64,000 bases of DNA. Origin: Cyanophora paradoxa. Taxonomy: Eukaryota > Glaucocystophyceae > Cyanophorales > Cyanophoraceae. Positions 1-10,662 of the stretch are shown here, piece after piece. The notes beneath the pieces were generated by a model, which saw nothing but the letters and a program-made list of their open reading frames with translations, had not been told where the DNA came from and did not search any database. The translations under genes and the position numbers were made by a program. The DNA is taken from the NCBI GenBank assembly GCA_004431415.1, contig QPMI01000662.1:117747-181746 (forward strand), written 5' to 3'. The first letter of the stretch is position 1; each line of letters starts with the position of its first letter.

Positions 1-85
1 AGGAGAGGATCCCGTGCTGGATCTCTGTGAACAAGTGTACCCCCACCCGCTTGTGCCCCCCACCCTCGAACATCGGCGCGGCGAG

Positions 86-3000
86 ATGGACGAAATCGTG
101 CGTGCCACCCGCGCTGCCGGCGCGGCCGCGGCATGCTGAATGCGCGCGACTGCAGGCGGCGCTGCAAAAGCAGCTGGCGGCGGTGCAGCTCACCGAGACC
201 TCCCTGCGCCTTTCGGAGCGCAATGTCGTCGAGATTGTCATGAAGATAATGGAGCTGGGCCTGCTGAAGGGCGTCATCATGACCCAGCAGCGCGAGTATG
301 TCACGCAGCGGCAGCTGGAGCGCGAGATCCTCGACGAGCTGCTCGTCCGCGGAGGTGCGCCCGCGCGGGCCGGCGGCGCGGCGCGCGGGGTCGCGGGCCG
401 AGGGGCGGGGGCGCAGGGCGCGTGAACGTGGTGGAGCTGCAGCCGGCGCTGGGCGTGGACCTCTCGTTCATCCAGGCGCGCTCGGCGGACATTGCCGCCA
501 AGGACGACTCGGTCATGCTCGTCAAGGGCGAGCTCATCGCCAGGTCCGCCCCCCGCCCGCCGCGCGCCGCGGGCAGCGGCGGGCGGTGCGAGCGGGGGCG
601 GGCAGCTACTACCTGGACTCGCTGGCGGAGGAGGTGAACGAGTGGCTGCAGGAGGCGGGGCGCGTGGGCCTCGACGAGGTCTCCGCCCGCTTCACCCTCG
701 ACCTCGAGTTCCTCCAGAGCGTCCGCCCCGCCCCGCCCCGCCCCGCCCCGGCCCCGCCGGCACGCGCCGAGGCCGGGCGGCGCAGGTGCTCGTGCCGCGC
801 CTCGGGGTCTCCGTGCAGGGCAAGCTCGACCAGGGCGCCCTCTTCACCCAGGCCCGCCGCCCCCCGCCCCGCCCCGCACCCCGTCCCCTGACCCCCCCGC
901 AGGCCTACCTCGAGCGGCACACCGCGCAGATCCGCGGCCTCTTCTCCGCGATGACCCGGTACCCCCGCCCGCCCCCCGCCCCGCCCCGCCCGAGCGCTGA
1001 GGCCGCGCGCCGTGCAGGCCGACGAACGTGGGGGCCCTCATCAAGCAGTACAACTTCAACGAGGGCATCTTCTACAGTGCGCGCGCCCCGTACCCCCCCC
1101 GGTCCCGCCGTACCCCCCTCCAACGCAGCGCAGGCGTCCTCCAGAAGCTCCTAGACGAGGGACGCGTCGACGGCCACGTCCGGGTGCGCAGTACCCCCCG
1201 GCTCTTCTTTCCCCCCCCTCTTAAAACGGCGGCAGGGGGGCGGGGAGCGGGCGGTGTTCTACCCGGCGCTCTTCACGCGGGTGCAGCAGTCCTCCGTCGA
1301 GGACTTCTACAGGCAGAACGACTACATCGGTGCGCCCCGGAGCCTGCCAGCGCCCGCCGCCGGACGCCGGGCCTCGCTGAGGCGGGGGCGGGCAGAGTAC
1401 AGCCGGCTGGCGAAGCTGGAGATCGGGAACCCGCGGCAGTACATGGAGGGGCGGCACAAGGGCAAGGGCCTCGCCCTCGACACCTGCTTCGTCTCCGACC
1501 GCCTCGTCGCCCAGGTTCGCGCCAGTGTTGAGGGGCGCCGGGCGGGGGGCCGGCTGGCTGAGCCGGGGCCCCGCCCCCGGGACGGACAGGTGGACGCGAA
1601 CCTGGACGAGGCGCTGGCGAGCGGGACCTACCTCGACGTCGCGCCCCTCGTCCCCGCCCCCTTCACCCCCGCCGACACCGCCGCCCTCCTCGAGGCCTGC
1701 CCCTCGCTCCAGCGGCGGGGGGCCCCCGCGGTGACCCTCGGCGAGTGCTTCGTCGTGAGCCGGCAGCTGCTGGAGCAGGCCGTGGCGCGCTACGAGGAGC
1801 GCCTCCGCAAGCTCAGCGAGACCGTCATCGCCGAGGAGGCCCCCGCGGCTCCCGCCCCGGGGGGGGCCGACGAGGAGGAGGAGGAGCGCTACAGCGACGG
1901 CGAGCAGAGCGACGAGGACGGCGGCAAGCTGCGGCCGCCCTCCCGCAAGAACAACCCCTCCCCGAGCGCCCCCGCCGCCCCCGCCGGCAAGAAGGGCGGG
2001 CCCTCCAAGACCCCGCCCGCCCCCGCCCCGGCCCCGGCCCCGGCCCCGGGCCCGGCAGCCGGGGCCAAGAAGGGCGGCAAGGGCGGAGCGGCGGCGGCGG
2101 CGGCGGCGGACGACGACGAGCCGCTGACGAAGAAGGCGGCGGGCAAGGCGAAGAAAGGCGGGGCGGCGCCGGCGCCGGCCGCGGCCGCCAAGAAGGGCGG
2201 CGCGGGGGCAAGAAGGGCGGGCCGGCCGAGACGGGGCCCCTGGCCAAGGCCGAGGCGCGCCGGCCGCCCCGCCGCGCCCCGCCCCGCCTCGCCCGCTGAG
2301 GGCAGTGCGGGCGTGCAGGTGGTGAAGGCGCTGCGAGAGTGGTACCCCGAGGCGGACCCCGACATGCTGGCGCTGGTCGCCGGCCACATCAGGCCGGCCC
2401 TCCTCGAGGCCCGCCTGCCCCACCTCGCCCCGCCTCGGGCCGCCCTCCCCTGAGCCGCGGGGCCGGCGCAGGCCGAGGCGCGCGTCAAGGCCTCCCTCTT
2501 CACCGGCCCCGCCCCCGCCGGCGCGGCCGCCGCCGCCAAGGGCGGGCCCGACGGCGCCGCCGCCCGCAAGCAGGCGCCCCCGCCCGCCCGCCCGCCGTCG
2601 CCGCCCCGCCGCGCGTGCTGACGGGCGGGGCAGCGAGAGGCGCTGCGGGAGCGGGCGGCGGCGCTGTACGAGGCGGCGTGGCTCCAGCGGCGCGCCGCCG
2701 AGCACCTCGACGGTGCCCCGCCGCCGCCCCACGCCCCGCCGCCCGGGCCCCGCGCTGACGCTCGGGGCGGGGGGCAGAGGCGGGGCGGGAAGCGGTGGAG
2801 CGGCACGTGGCGAAGACGACGGGGGCCGAGCTCTACGCGGCGCTCGTCGAGTCGCACGCCGCCGCCCTCGGCCTCCCGCTCCCTGCCCCCGACGCCAAGG
2901 CGGGGCCGGCGGGGGCCCTGCCCCCGGGCTTCGCGGGGCAGGTCATGGGCCACCTCTCCAAGAGCATCGCGGGGCCCCTCGCCGCCCTCGCCGACGCCCT

Positions 3001-3812
3001 CGGGCCCAAGAAGGCCCGCCCGCCCGCCCCTCGAGGGCGCCGCGCTGCCCTCTGACGCCGCGCCGGGCGTGCAGACGCTGGAGGAGGCGCTGGTGGCGGC
3101 GGAGGAGGCGCTCGAGGCGAGCCGCGTGCCGGCGAAGCGGCCGGACAAGAAGCGGGAGCGGCAGCTCGTGCACCGGCACAAGGCGGCGCTGGCCGAGGAG
3201 CTCGCGGCCGCCGAGGACCCCGCCCTCGCCCTCCACGCCGCCGCCTCCCTCCTCTACAGGTCCCGCCCCCTCCGCCCCGCCCCTTCCGCCCCGAACCCGT
3301 CGCGGGCGCTGAGGGCGCACCCGCCAGCTCGTCGTACGGGTGCGCGGTGAACGCGCCGGGGAGGGCCCTCCCCGCGCTGCTCGAAGCCCTGCGCCGCGCC
3401 GGCGCGCCGCGCGAGGAGGCCCCGCCGAGGCGGCCGAGAGGGAGCCCAGGCGCGACGACAAGGGCAAGAAGGTCGCCCGCCGCCCGCCGCCCGCCCCGCG
3501 CCCGCCCTCACTCGGCGGCAGGCCGGCAAGAAGGGCGGCAAGGGCGGGAGGAGGCGGCGGCGGGGGCGGCGGCGGGGGCGGCGGGGCGGCGGGCCCCGGG
3601 GCGCCGGTGGCGGCGGGGCTGCTGGGGGAGCTCGAGGAGGCCCACCGGGCCGTCGTCCGCCTCCTCTCCGCCCGCTTCGGTGGCGCCGCCGGCGGGGCGG
3701 GCGGCGGGCGGCCGAGGCGGAGGCGGTGGCGCGGACGCGGGTGGACGCCGTGCGCGCCGCCGCCCTCGCCCTCGCCCGCAGCAGCAAGGGCCCCGCCCCC
3801 GACGCCGAGTAG
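86..3812 (+). CDS. UFL1: E3 UFM1-protein ligase 1 (UFL1), multi-exon
   Basis: UFL1 transfers the ubiquitin-like modifier UFM1 to targets such as ribosomal protein uL24 at the ER. Conserved blocks appear in the family order: TETSLRLSERNVVEIV near the N-terminus, then LEREILDELLVRGG, RVNVVELQPALGVDLSFIQ, YYLDSLAEEVNEWLQEAG, the RIRGLFSA-like block (QIRGLFSAMTR) and VDANLDEALASGTYLDVAPL. A short first exon (ATG at 86) joins through a 58-nt intron (98-155) to give MDEIAALQKQL, matching the family start. A second intron restores RGGRVNVVEL. An acidic, then Lys/Gly/Ala-rich low-complexity stretch lies around 1850-2230. The C-terminal helical part continues through several more short introns to the stop at 3810-3812. 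Exon borders in the last third are approximate. The identification is firm and the exact structure is inferred. Confidence 0.88.
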
Positions 3813-4775
3813 CCGGCCCCGCCCGGATGGCCTCTCGCATTCGATTAATTGGGGGACGATTCATTGAACTTCGGTCTGCCGCCGGACCGTACGAGCCCGG
3901 CCATATGCATGCAAAGCTGCATATGCATTTGCGTCGAAGTTGAAACCCGGGAGCATTCATGATCATATGATCAGCGATGATCATGATCACGGTTTACTCA
4001 GTTACCCGATCACGAGTACCGTAGTACCTGTTTTGAGGGACTACGGGCACCGGAGCAAGAGCTAGCACTTGCAATATTAATTGAGTTTTTCACGGTTATT
4101 CTGGATCGGACATTTAATTTGCTCCGAGGCTCAGCCTAACAAAATATCGGCGCCGGCTAGCGCTAGCTCCAGATAGCCGCGCCCCAAATCGCGATCGTAC
4201 GAAACATTAGCGGCTCTACTAACACACCGGCAATTTTTTATACACGTGCACTAACTCATTTCCTAATCACGAGTCACTCATCACGATCATGGCAATCGAT
4301 TGCGGCCAGAAGGCAGGATCCGGGAAAAAGACGCCTTGGGGGCGCCTGCAAGCACCGCGAAGACACAGATTCGAAGGTCAACGCCTTTGAAATTTCTGCC
4401 TCTGAACCCGAAGGTCCTGCCACTGTGCATGTCGGAAACATATATGCATCAGAAATATGCCAGCTTTGCTAGTTCTACTATCAGAAACATCTCAGATAAC
4501 TATAAAGCCAAGGCCAAGGAAAGGTACCAGGCCCGCTCGCTATGCAATTTTTCGGTCTACACAATAACGTCTGCAGCTGGCCATCGATCACGGTATGGTC
4601 TGGATCTCAAATGCGAAAAATCATTATAAAATTATGATGAAGCCTAAAGATTGTTAATCAGAAACATCTTGAGCTCAGAATGCGAGAGCCGCCGGGGTTT
4701 AGAATTATTTCTACTCTTCGAATTCGAATTCCTGCGCGTGCTCTCCCCCGCCGCCGCCGCCGCCGCCCCCGGGGC
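3813..4775. other. Intergenic region between UFL1 and nitrate reductase
   Basis: This is the shared 3' flank of two convergent genes. It is much less G+C-rich than the coding sequence and dotted with short palindromes such as catgatcatgatca-type runs, gctagc and gaattcgaattc. The longest open frame (4300-4629) has no recognisable similarity and no supporting context. I see no gene here. Confidence 0.5.
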
Positions 4776-7700
4776 TCAGAAGGCGAAGAGGAGGTCGCTG
4801 GGGTAGCCGACGCGCTCGAGGTTCGGCACGCAGGTCTGCTTCGGCATGCCCGGGGGGCCGCACATGAAGACCCCCGAGCCGGCCCCCGGCGCCGGCAGCC
4901 GCTCCCTGCCCACGCCCCCGCGTCGGAGGAGCGCGACGAGGGGGGCGCGGGGAAGCCGCGGGGGGCGCACCGGAACATGGTCTCGGAGACGGGCCCCTGG
5001 CTGAACGTCCACGCCCCCGCCTCGCCCTCCCCAACCTGCCCCGGCTGAGCGGTCCGGATCGAGCGCGCCCTGCGGGGGGTTCCGCGGCCACCTTGTCGAC
5101 GGTGTGCCAGACGCGGAGGCGGCCGGGGTGCTTGGCGCAGAGCTCGTCGAGCTCGGCCTTCAGCAGGATCTTGTCCGGCGACTGCGCGCGCGCGCCGGCC
5201 CCGCCCCGCGCGATCGGCCGAGGAAGACAAGAGCGCAGACGGGGGGAGGAGGGCGGGGGCGCACGCGGGGGGCGTAGAGGAGCCAGGCCTCGGTCTTGTC
5301 CTCGGGGTCCGCCAGGATCGCCTTGATCATCTGCCCGCCCCCGGTCCAAGCCGGAGTCAGACGACGCCGGTTTGGCGCGAGCAGAGTACGGGGCGGGGGC
5401 GGCGGACCGCGAACATGGGGGCGATGCCGGTGCCGCCGGCGACGAGGCCGACGCGGTCGAGGTGCAGGTGCCGCCCCTCGATCTCGAACTCCCCTGCGCA
5501 TGCGCCCCGGCCCGTCAGACCCTACTTTCGCCAGGAGGAGGAGCGGGCAGACCGCGGCCGCGGTAGACGATGTCACCCGAGGCTCCCTTGACGAGGATCG
5601 TGTCTCCGACCTGCGCACGCGCCCGGCGCTCAGAACTCGGAGGGAATTCCAAGGCTTTCTTTGATTTAATTTCGGGGGCGGGCGGCGGCTGCCTTCATGG
5701 CGTCGAGGTGCGTGGTCATGAGGCCGCCGTTGGGGAAACGGGGGTCCTCGTTCTTGAGGTAGACCTGCCACGCAAGTCCTCAGAGAGAGGCGAAATTGAT
5801 GACAAGAGGTGGAGAAGAGGGCACCCGGACGGCGAGGTCGAAATAGCCCCGGACCTCGTTGCCCGTGATCGGCGTGTATCTGCGCGCGCGGCGTCAGGTC
5901 GCAGGTTCGACGGGTTCATTTCCGATCGCGGAAGTCAATGGCGGACATGCGGGAGACGTGGGCGCCGCCGGGGCCAATGGGGGCGGAGAGGGAGAGGTGC
6001 CAGCCAACGCGGAGGCCCAGCACGTGCTCCGGCGTCTTCAGCCCGAACCGGTACCTTCGGGATGCGAGGGCTCAGGGCGGAGCGGGGCGAACTCGAGCGG
6101 GGCGGGGGCGGGGGCACCGGCGGCCGTCGTTGGAGAGGACCTCCCGCTCGAGCAGCGTCACCGTGATCGGCCCGCGCCCGTCCTGCCCGCCCCGCGCCCC
6201 GCCCTCAGCGGGGGAGAGCTCGAGCGCGCGGGGACGGGGCCGGGGGCGACCTTGAGGGAGACCGGGGCGCCCTCCGGCACGTCGATCACCGAGCGCCGCC
6301 GGCCAAGGGCTGCCCCCGCGCCCGGCGCCCCCCGGCCCGATCAGCGCGGGATCCGGAGTCGAGGGCGCGGGGCGGACCGTTGGGGGCGTCGGGGCGGAGC
6401 CAGAAGGGGCGCCCCGGGCAGCGCGGGTTCGCCACGAAGGCCCCGCCCAGCTCCCCGATGTACCTGACGTCCATCGCGAGAGGCGCGCCCCACTTAGTGC
6501 ACGCCGAAGCGTACGCGTGGCCTGCAGCGATTTTTTTCGAGGCGCACCAGTCGGCGAGGAGCTTGTAGGCGCCCTTGCTGTGCGTCTCCTCGAACTCCTT
6601 GGTCGAGTCGGTGCCGGCCTGGCGATCGCGAGGAGCGCGGGTCGGGAGGGCGAGGGCGGGAGGCGGAACGAAGGCGGGGGAAGGGCTCTGGACCTTCATC
6701 ACGATGGAGTGGCCGCCGCCGGGGTGCTCGTTCAGGTAGGGCGTGCAGTCGTACACCTAAATCCAGGAGATCAAGAACGAAGACTTGCAGAGGACTCGAA
6801 TGCTTTGCACGCGAACGGACCTTGTTAGAAACGACTATCCAGCAGTCGTCTGGAGGGGGCCCGTTTCGGTAACCCACAAAGTGTCGCGGTAGGGCTGCCT
6901 ACCCATGGTGTTGTGCTTCGCCACCTGCGCGCCCAGCGCCGCGGCGATCACGTTCGTTCGGTCTGAAAGAGCGCTTCTGAGGGGTTCGAGCCGCAAACCT
7001 CGTCCATCGTGAGCGTGTGGGCAGAGCCGCCTGCAGGGAGGACGACCTGCAATCGATGCCGCGAGGGCGCGCGTGAGCTCGAGCTCGAGCTCGCGTTCAC
7101 TGATTTTTCGAAATCGAATGCGAGGTGGGGCGCACCTGGGCGTTCGGGGCGACATTGACGGCGGAGGACTTCTGGGGGGCGGGCGCCGGCTTCTCCTGGG
7201 CGGCCGGCGCCGGGGCGGACGCCGGCTCCTTCTTCGCGGCCGCAGAGGCGTCGCCGTCGGCGGGGCGCATCCAGCCGGTGGGGTGGCCGGCCACCACCGG
7301 GTGCTCCACGAGGACCGCCCTCTCGCCGGCCGCGTTCGCCGCACGGCTGAGGCGCAGCCGGTAGATTGCGTTTTTGCCCTGCCCGAAGCTCAGCCCGCGA
7401 GGCGAGTTGGAACTCGAGCACTCGAGAGCACCTGTCCCATGAGGTTCCAGGTGGCGGGCCGGGTCAGCCTCGTGATCATTGTTAAGATTCATTCGTTCTT
7501 TTGGGGGAGAAGCTTAAGGACGGACCTGCGTGTTGTTGGCCTCGTCCCAGGCGCGGCAGGCGATCTCGTGCGCGCCCTCCACTGCCGCCGAGTCCAGCCG
7601 CGCCGCGTCGACCGCCAGGCGCCAAAAGACCCAGCACCTTCGAGTTCGAACTCCCGCAATCAGACGGCGATCGCGGCGCGAGCGCTGGTGCAGGCGACGG

Positions 7701-8728
7701 GCACCAGGAGCGGCCGTCGGCGCTGGGGCGCTCGAAGCGCTCGATGGTGGAGAGGATCCAGGTCTTGCAGCCGTCGAGCGAGACTTCGACGCGCGTCACC
7801 GCCCGCCCCCCGCCTGAAATCAAAAATGGAATTTCAGCGCTCGGGCGAATCCTCTACAGAAGACGATGCAAAGAAGCGACGCGGACCGCTGAGGGCGTAG
7901 CCGCCGATCGTGATCGGGTGCGTCCGCTGCAGGGAGAGCACCTGGCGGCCGCCGCAAGGTACGTGTTACCGGTGGAACGGGCGGAGCTGGCCATGGGCTG
8001 CGCATGCGGACCTCGCCGGGGGCCGGGGACCAGATAACGGACTGGACGGCGAGCTCGTTGAGGATGTACTCGGGCCGGAACCACCAGCCTGCGCGAAGCG
8101 AAATAAGATTCTAAGGGGATACGGAGCGCGCAAATATCAAGGGGGGCGGGCCTTCGGCCTGGGCGAGCTCCTCGTCGACGTGGGGCGGGAGGATCCTGCC
8201 CCGAGGCGCGGTGAGCTCCCCGGCCGGCCGCGGGCGCCCGGGGCTCGCTGCGAGCGGATCGGGGGGCACCGGTTGTCAAAGAAGTGGTAGTAGTTGTCGA
8301 TCTGCTCGCTCGAGACGCGGATCGAGGTGAGCCACTTCACGTTGCGGCCGCTGCCAGGCGAGGGCCCCGCGATCGCGATCAGGGCGAGGCTGCGTTGGAG
8401 CGAAGGGGGCAGGAATTCGAGGCGGCGTGAGCGCGCACCCGGACCAGCCGGGGATGATGAGGCTGAGCGGGAAGCCGTGGTACGGGTGGAGGAACTCGCC
8501 GTTGGCGCGGTACGCGAGCAGCACGTCGCACGTCTGCGCCCCCTCGCCAGAATTATTCAACGGAGAATTCGGATTGTCGAAATTCTTTGGCGAACCGGAT
8601 CGAGCGCCATGCGGATGGGGATCTGGGCGCCGTACGTGCCGTCGCCTTTCGGGAGCTGCGCGCGGGCGTCGACGTGAGCGCCAGCTGCAGAAGAGCGGAA
8701 TGGACTCCATGCGAGGGCCGCGCGCGCC
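4776..8728 (-). CDS. Nitrate reductase, 3' portion (gene split by the provirus)
   Basis: This is eukaryotic assimilatory nitrate reductase, which reduces nitrate to nitrite with NAD(P)H in the cytosol. Reading down the minus strand from 8728: the rest of the molybdopterin domain (GTYGAQIPIRMALD, DVLLAYRANGEFLHPYHGFP, VKWLTSIRVSSEQIDNYYHF), the dimerisation domain (RVEVSLDGCKTWILSTIERF, VEHPVVAGHPTGWMRP), a linker rich in Ala, Pro and Lys, and cytochrome b5 with its haem motif YLNEHPGGGHSIVMK. Then follow the FAD domain (YTPITGNEVRGYFDL, FPNGGLMTTHLD) and the NADH domain ending in FMCGPPGMPKQ and GYPSDLLFAF, with the stop at 4776-4778. At least ten short introns separate these blocks. No haemoglobin domain is inserted between b5 and FAD. 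The exon at 8728 is cut by the viral insertion and resumes at 37821. Confidence 0.92.
8723..8728. repeat. Left target-site duplication CGCGCC
   Basis: The six bases before the left viral terminus are identical to the six bases after the right terminus (37821-37826). A 6-bp duplication is the usual size for Polinton/Maverick-type rve integrases. It also marks the integration point inside the nitrate reductase exon. Confidence 0.9.
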
Positions 8729-9021
8729 ACACATAGAGAAACGCGGCGTTTAAACCCTCGGCTAATCTTAATTGATCTTGTTAATATCTCTCGTATATTT
8801 TATATCAATCAATCGATAATCTGTGTGAAATCTATCAAATTATTAAATATTTTGATTTTTGTGTATTTCATTTATAATTTATTGATGTTCTATGGTAAAT
8901 TTATCTTAATTTCGATTTGTCTTACTTAAATCAATCGTGAATTTGTATAAGTTTCCGAATAATATAACTGGATCTTAATTAGATCTTGCCTCCGGTTTAA
9001 ACGCCGCGTTTCTCTATGTGT
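8729..9021. repeat. Terminal 293-bp module with its own 28-bp inverted ends
   Basis: The first 28 bases of the element (8729-8756, beginning ACACATAGAG) recur as a perfect reverse complement at 8994-9021. The outermost 293 bp of each TIR is therefore itself flanked by inverted termini, like a MITE. The mirror copy is 37528-37820. The interior is A+T-rich with no gene. Confidence 0.85.
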
Positions 9022-9153
9022 GATTTTAACGCAATAAACGCGATTAATATGCAAATTCGATATAATCTCGATTGAAGGAACATAATTTTTGTGATATAAT
9101 CACGAATGAAGTAGTCCACCGCCCATTCTATTGTAAAACGCAAAAATTCACAC

Positions 9154-9443
9154 AGAGTTGCATTACGTCCAATTAAACAATCGATGAGATTCCGGGAAAC
9201 AAAAATGACCCCAGAGTTGCATTACGTCCAATTAAACAATCGATGAGATTGCGGGAAACAAAAATGACCCCAGAGTTGCATTATGTCCAATTAAACAATC
9301 GATGAGATTTCGGGAAACAAAAATGACCCCAGAGTTGCATTACGTCCAATTAAACAATCGATAAGATTCCTGTTAAATTTCTACTGTATCAAAAATGACC
9401 CCAGAGTTGCATTATGTCCAATTAAACAATCGATGAGATTGGA
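9154..9443. repeat. Tandem repeats in the left TIR (five copies, period about 59 bp)
   Basis: Copies starting with AGAGTTGCATTACGTCCAAT begin at 9154, 9213, 9272, 9331 and 9403. Spacing is 59, 59, 59 and 72. Each contains AATTAAACAATCGATGAGAT and most end in AAAAATGACCCC. A decayed further copy runs to about 9510. The mirror array lies at about 37107-37396. The arrangement is iteron-like, and the role is unknown. Confidence 0.9.
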
Positions 9444-9512
9444 TTCTGTTTTTTACTGTATCAAAATTGTGTTTCAAGTGTAACATGTCCAATTAAACAG
9501 TCGATAATCAAT

Positions 9513-9624
9513 GTGTAACAGGTGAATCCCAAGGTGTAACGGGTGTAACAGGTAAATCCCAAAGTTTTGGATTTTTCATCTCCTATGAGGAAAGTTTGGG
9601 AAACACCTGTTACACCTGTTACAT
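9513..9624. repeat. Hairpin repeat A in the left TIR
   Basis: An imperfect inverted repeat. The left arm holds direct copies of TGTAACAGG and AAATCCCAAA, and the right arm is TTTGGGAAACACCTGTTAC with a further CACCTGTTAC. It is a diverged relative of the perfect hairpin at 9697-9788. Confidence 0.8.
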
Positions 9625-9696
9625 GACACTATAATCAATGTAAGGAATCGAATATATTAATGCTTTGTTTGATAGATGTAACAGGTGAATCCCAAG

Positions 9697-9788
9697 GTGT
9701 AACAGGTGTAACAGGTAAATCCCAAAGTTTTGGGTTTTTGGCCTCCCTAGGAGCGAAGTTTGGGATTTACCTGTTACACCTGTTACAC
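9697..9788. repeat. Hairpin repeat B in the left TIR (30-bp perfect arms)
   Basis: The arms at 9697-9726 and 9759-9788 are perfect reverse complements (GTGTAACAGGTGTAACAGGT plus AAATCCCAAA). They enclose a 32-nt loop with CTCCCTAGGAG. The open frame through here (9660-9842) simply translates the repeat and is not treated as a gene. The mirror copy is 36762-36853. Confidence 0.88.
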
Positions 9789-9838
9789 ATGACGATATTC
9801 AATAAGACATGTTATATTTCTTCAAAATCTCAGTGTGA

Positions 9839-9945
9839 TTAACTCGGAAATCGCGCTGCTATCTGCTTCTCCGCTTTCTCCAACCCTGAAAAGATCTCTG
9901 TTATTCTCTCATCTATCAATTTAGATATTACGGAGGTCTTACTTT
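9839..9945 (-). pseudogene. 3' fragment of the AdoMet decarboxylase gene carried in the left TIR
   Basis: This is the exact inverted copy of the last about 107 bp of the gene at 36313-36711. It encodes only the C-terminal tail, about 35 residues (SKLIDERITEIFSGLEKAEK region). It has no start and none of the catalytic residues. It exists because the TIR boundary falls inside the intact right-hand gene. Confidence 0.88.
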
Positions 9946-10044
9946 CAAAAAATGATGCTCGTGGGCAACCCAAAATGATTTAAGGAAGAAGCGATAGTAT
10001 AGAGTAAAACGGGTAAAAGATTTTCTCAGACGTAATACAGTGTC

Positions 10045-10662
10045 ATGGCGTATCTCTTCGAAGGTGAGCCAATCTTCTCGGTTCCGATTGCTGAAATGCG
10101 ATTTGGCGTGAAGGATATCCTTGATCTTGCCGAAACTATTGAGTTATTGCATCAAAAGATTGGGACATACTCTTATCCTGGAATGGATCAAATGGTTTGT
10201 TTTGGTTATTTTCCAAGAAATTCTGATCGGATTTGTGCGAGAACTCGCGATGATCGGTTCTTCTATAATCATGTGAATTATAACGATCATGGTAAGTTTA
10301 GCCATCTTAATCAAGTGCGTAATGCTGAACTTGATTTCATCGTTGTTGTTAATTTTCATGATCTTCTTTTCAACACTACAAAGACTCACGAAGACGTAAT
10401 TGATGCAATTGGGATATGCTATGGACAAGAAGAACATCGTGAACGTTACTATTTCCACATTCCAAGAGATCTTCGTGCTTATCATGCTAAGTTTGAAGAG
10501 CATGGATGGAAGATTGTGAACCGAGCGACTCTACGTAAATACCTTAAACAAAATGGCGCTCGTTGGGTTCGCGAAAACAACAGATGGTATACAGAGGATC
10601 AGAATGGTGTTGTCGCTGATATCTTCAAACCATATATCCCAATAGTTAATCGTATCCAATAG
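10045..10662 (+). CDS. Viral hypothetical protein, 205 aa
   Basis: An intact frame from ATG at 10045 to a stop overlapping the convergent penton-like gene by 17 bp. The protein is soluble-looking, rich in His, Tyr and Arg, with no signal peptide or membrane segment. Its second half has an RWVRENNRWYTEDQNG stretch. I do not recognise a family and see no protease triad. The leader has GAGTAAAACGGGTAAAAGATT followed by TTTCTCA, resembling the GTAAAACATTTTCTCA found before the AT-hook gene near 16050, so the two may share a promoter type. As the outermost gene next to the left TIR it may be early or regulatory, but that is conjecture. Confidence 0.75.
   Translation: MAYLFEGEPIFSVPIAEMRFGVKDILDLAETIELLHQKIGTYSYPGMDQMVCFGYFPRNSDRICARTRDDRFFYNHVNYNDHGKFSHLNQVRNAELDFIVVVNFHDLLFNTTKTHEDVIDAIGICYGQEEHRERYYFHIPRDLRAYHAKFEEHGWKIVNRATLRKYLKQNGARWVRENNRWYTEDQNGVVADIFKPYIPIVNRIQ

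Larger units (their letters stand above)
8729..9945. repeat. Left terminal inverted repeat (1217 bp)
   Basis: The sequence is the reverse complement of 36605-37820. The only difference I noticed is one C missing from the right copy near 37340. From the outside in, it holds a 293-bp end module, five 59-bp-type tandem repeats, two large hairpins and, at its inner edge, a copy of the 3' end of the viral AdoMet decarboxylase gene. The match stops at 9945. Confidence 0.95.

Noticed and set aside
1221-3181. Very long minus-strand ORFs across UFL1 and similar long antisense ORFs elsewhere in the host DNA
   Set aside because: High G+C makes stop codons rare in every frame; the plus strand carries the conserved UFL1 protein.
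4300-4629. 109-aa ORF between UFL1 and nitrate reductase
   Set aside because: No domain, no splice partners, and it lies in the shared 3' flank of convergent genes.
9154-9443. CRISPR array
   Set aside because: The 59-bp period is nearly all repeat with no unique spacers, no cas genes, and the host is a eukaryote.
9660-9842. 60-aa open frame in the left TIR, repeated at 36708-36890
   Set aside because: It only translates the hairpin repeat (GVTGVTG-type peptide), is duplicated because the TIR is duplicated, and has no family signal.
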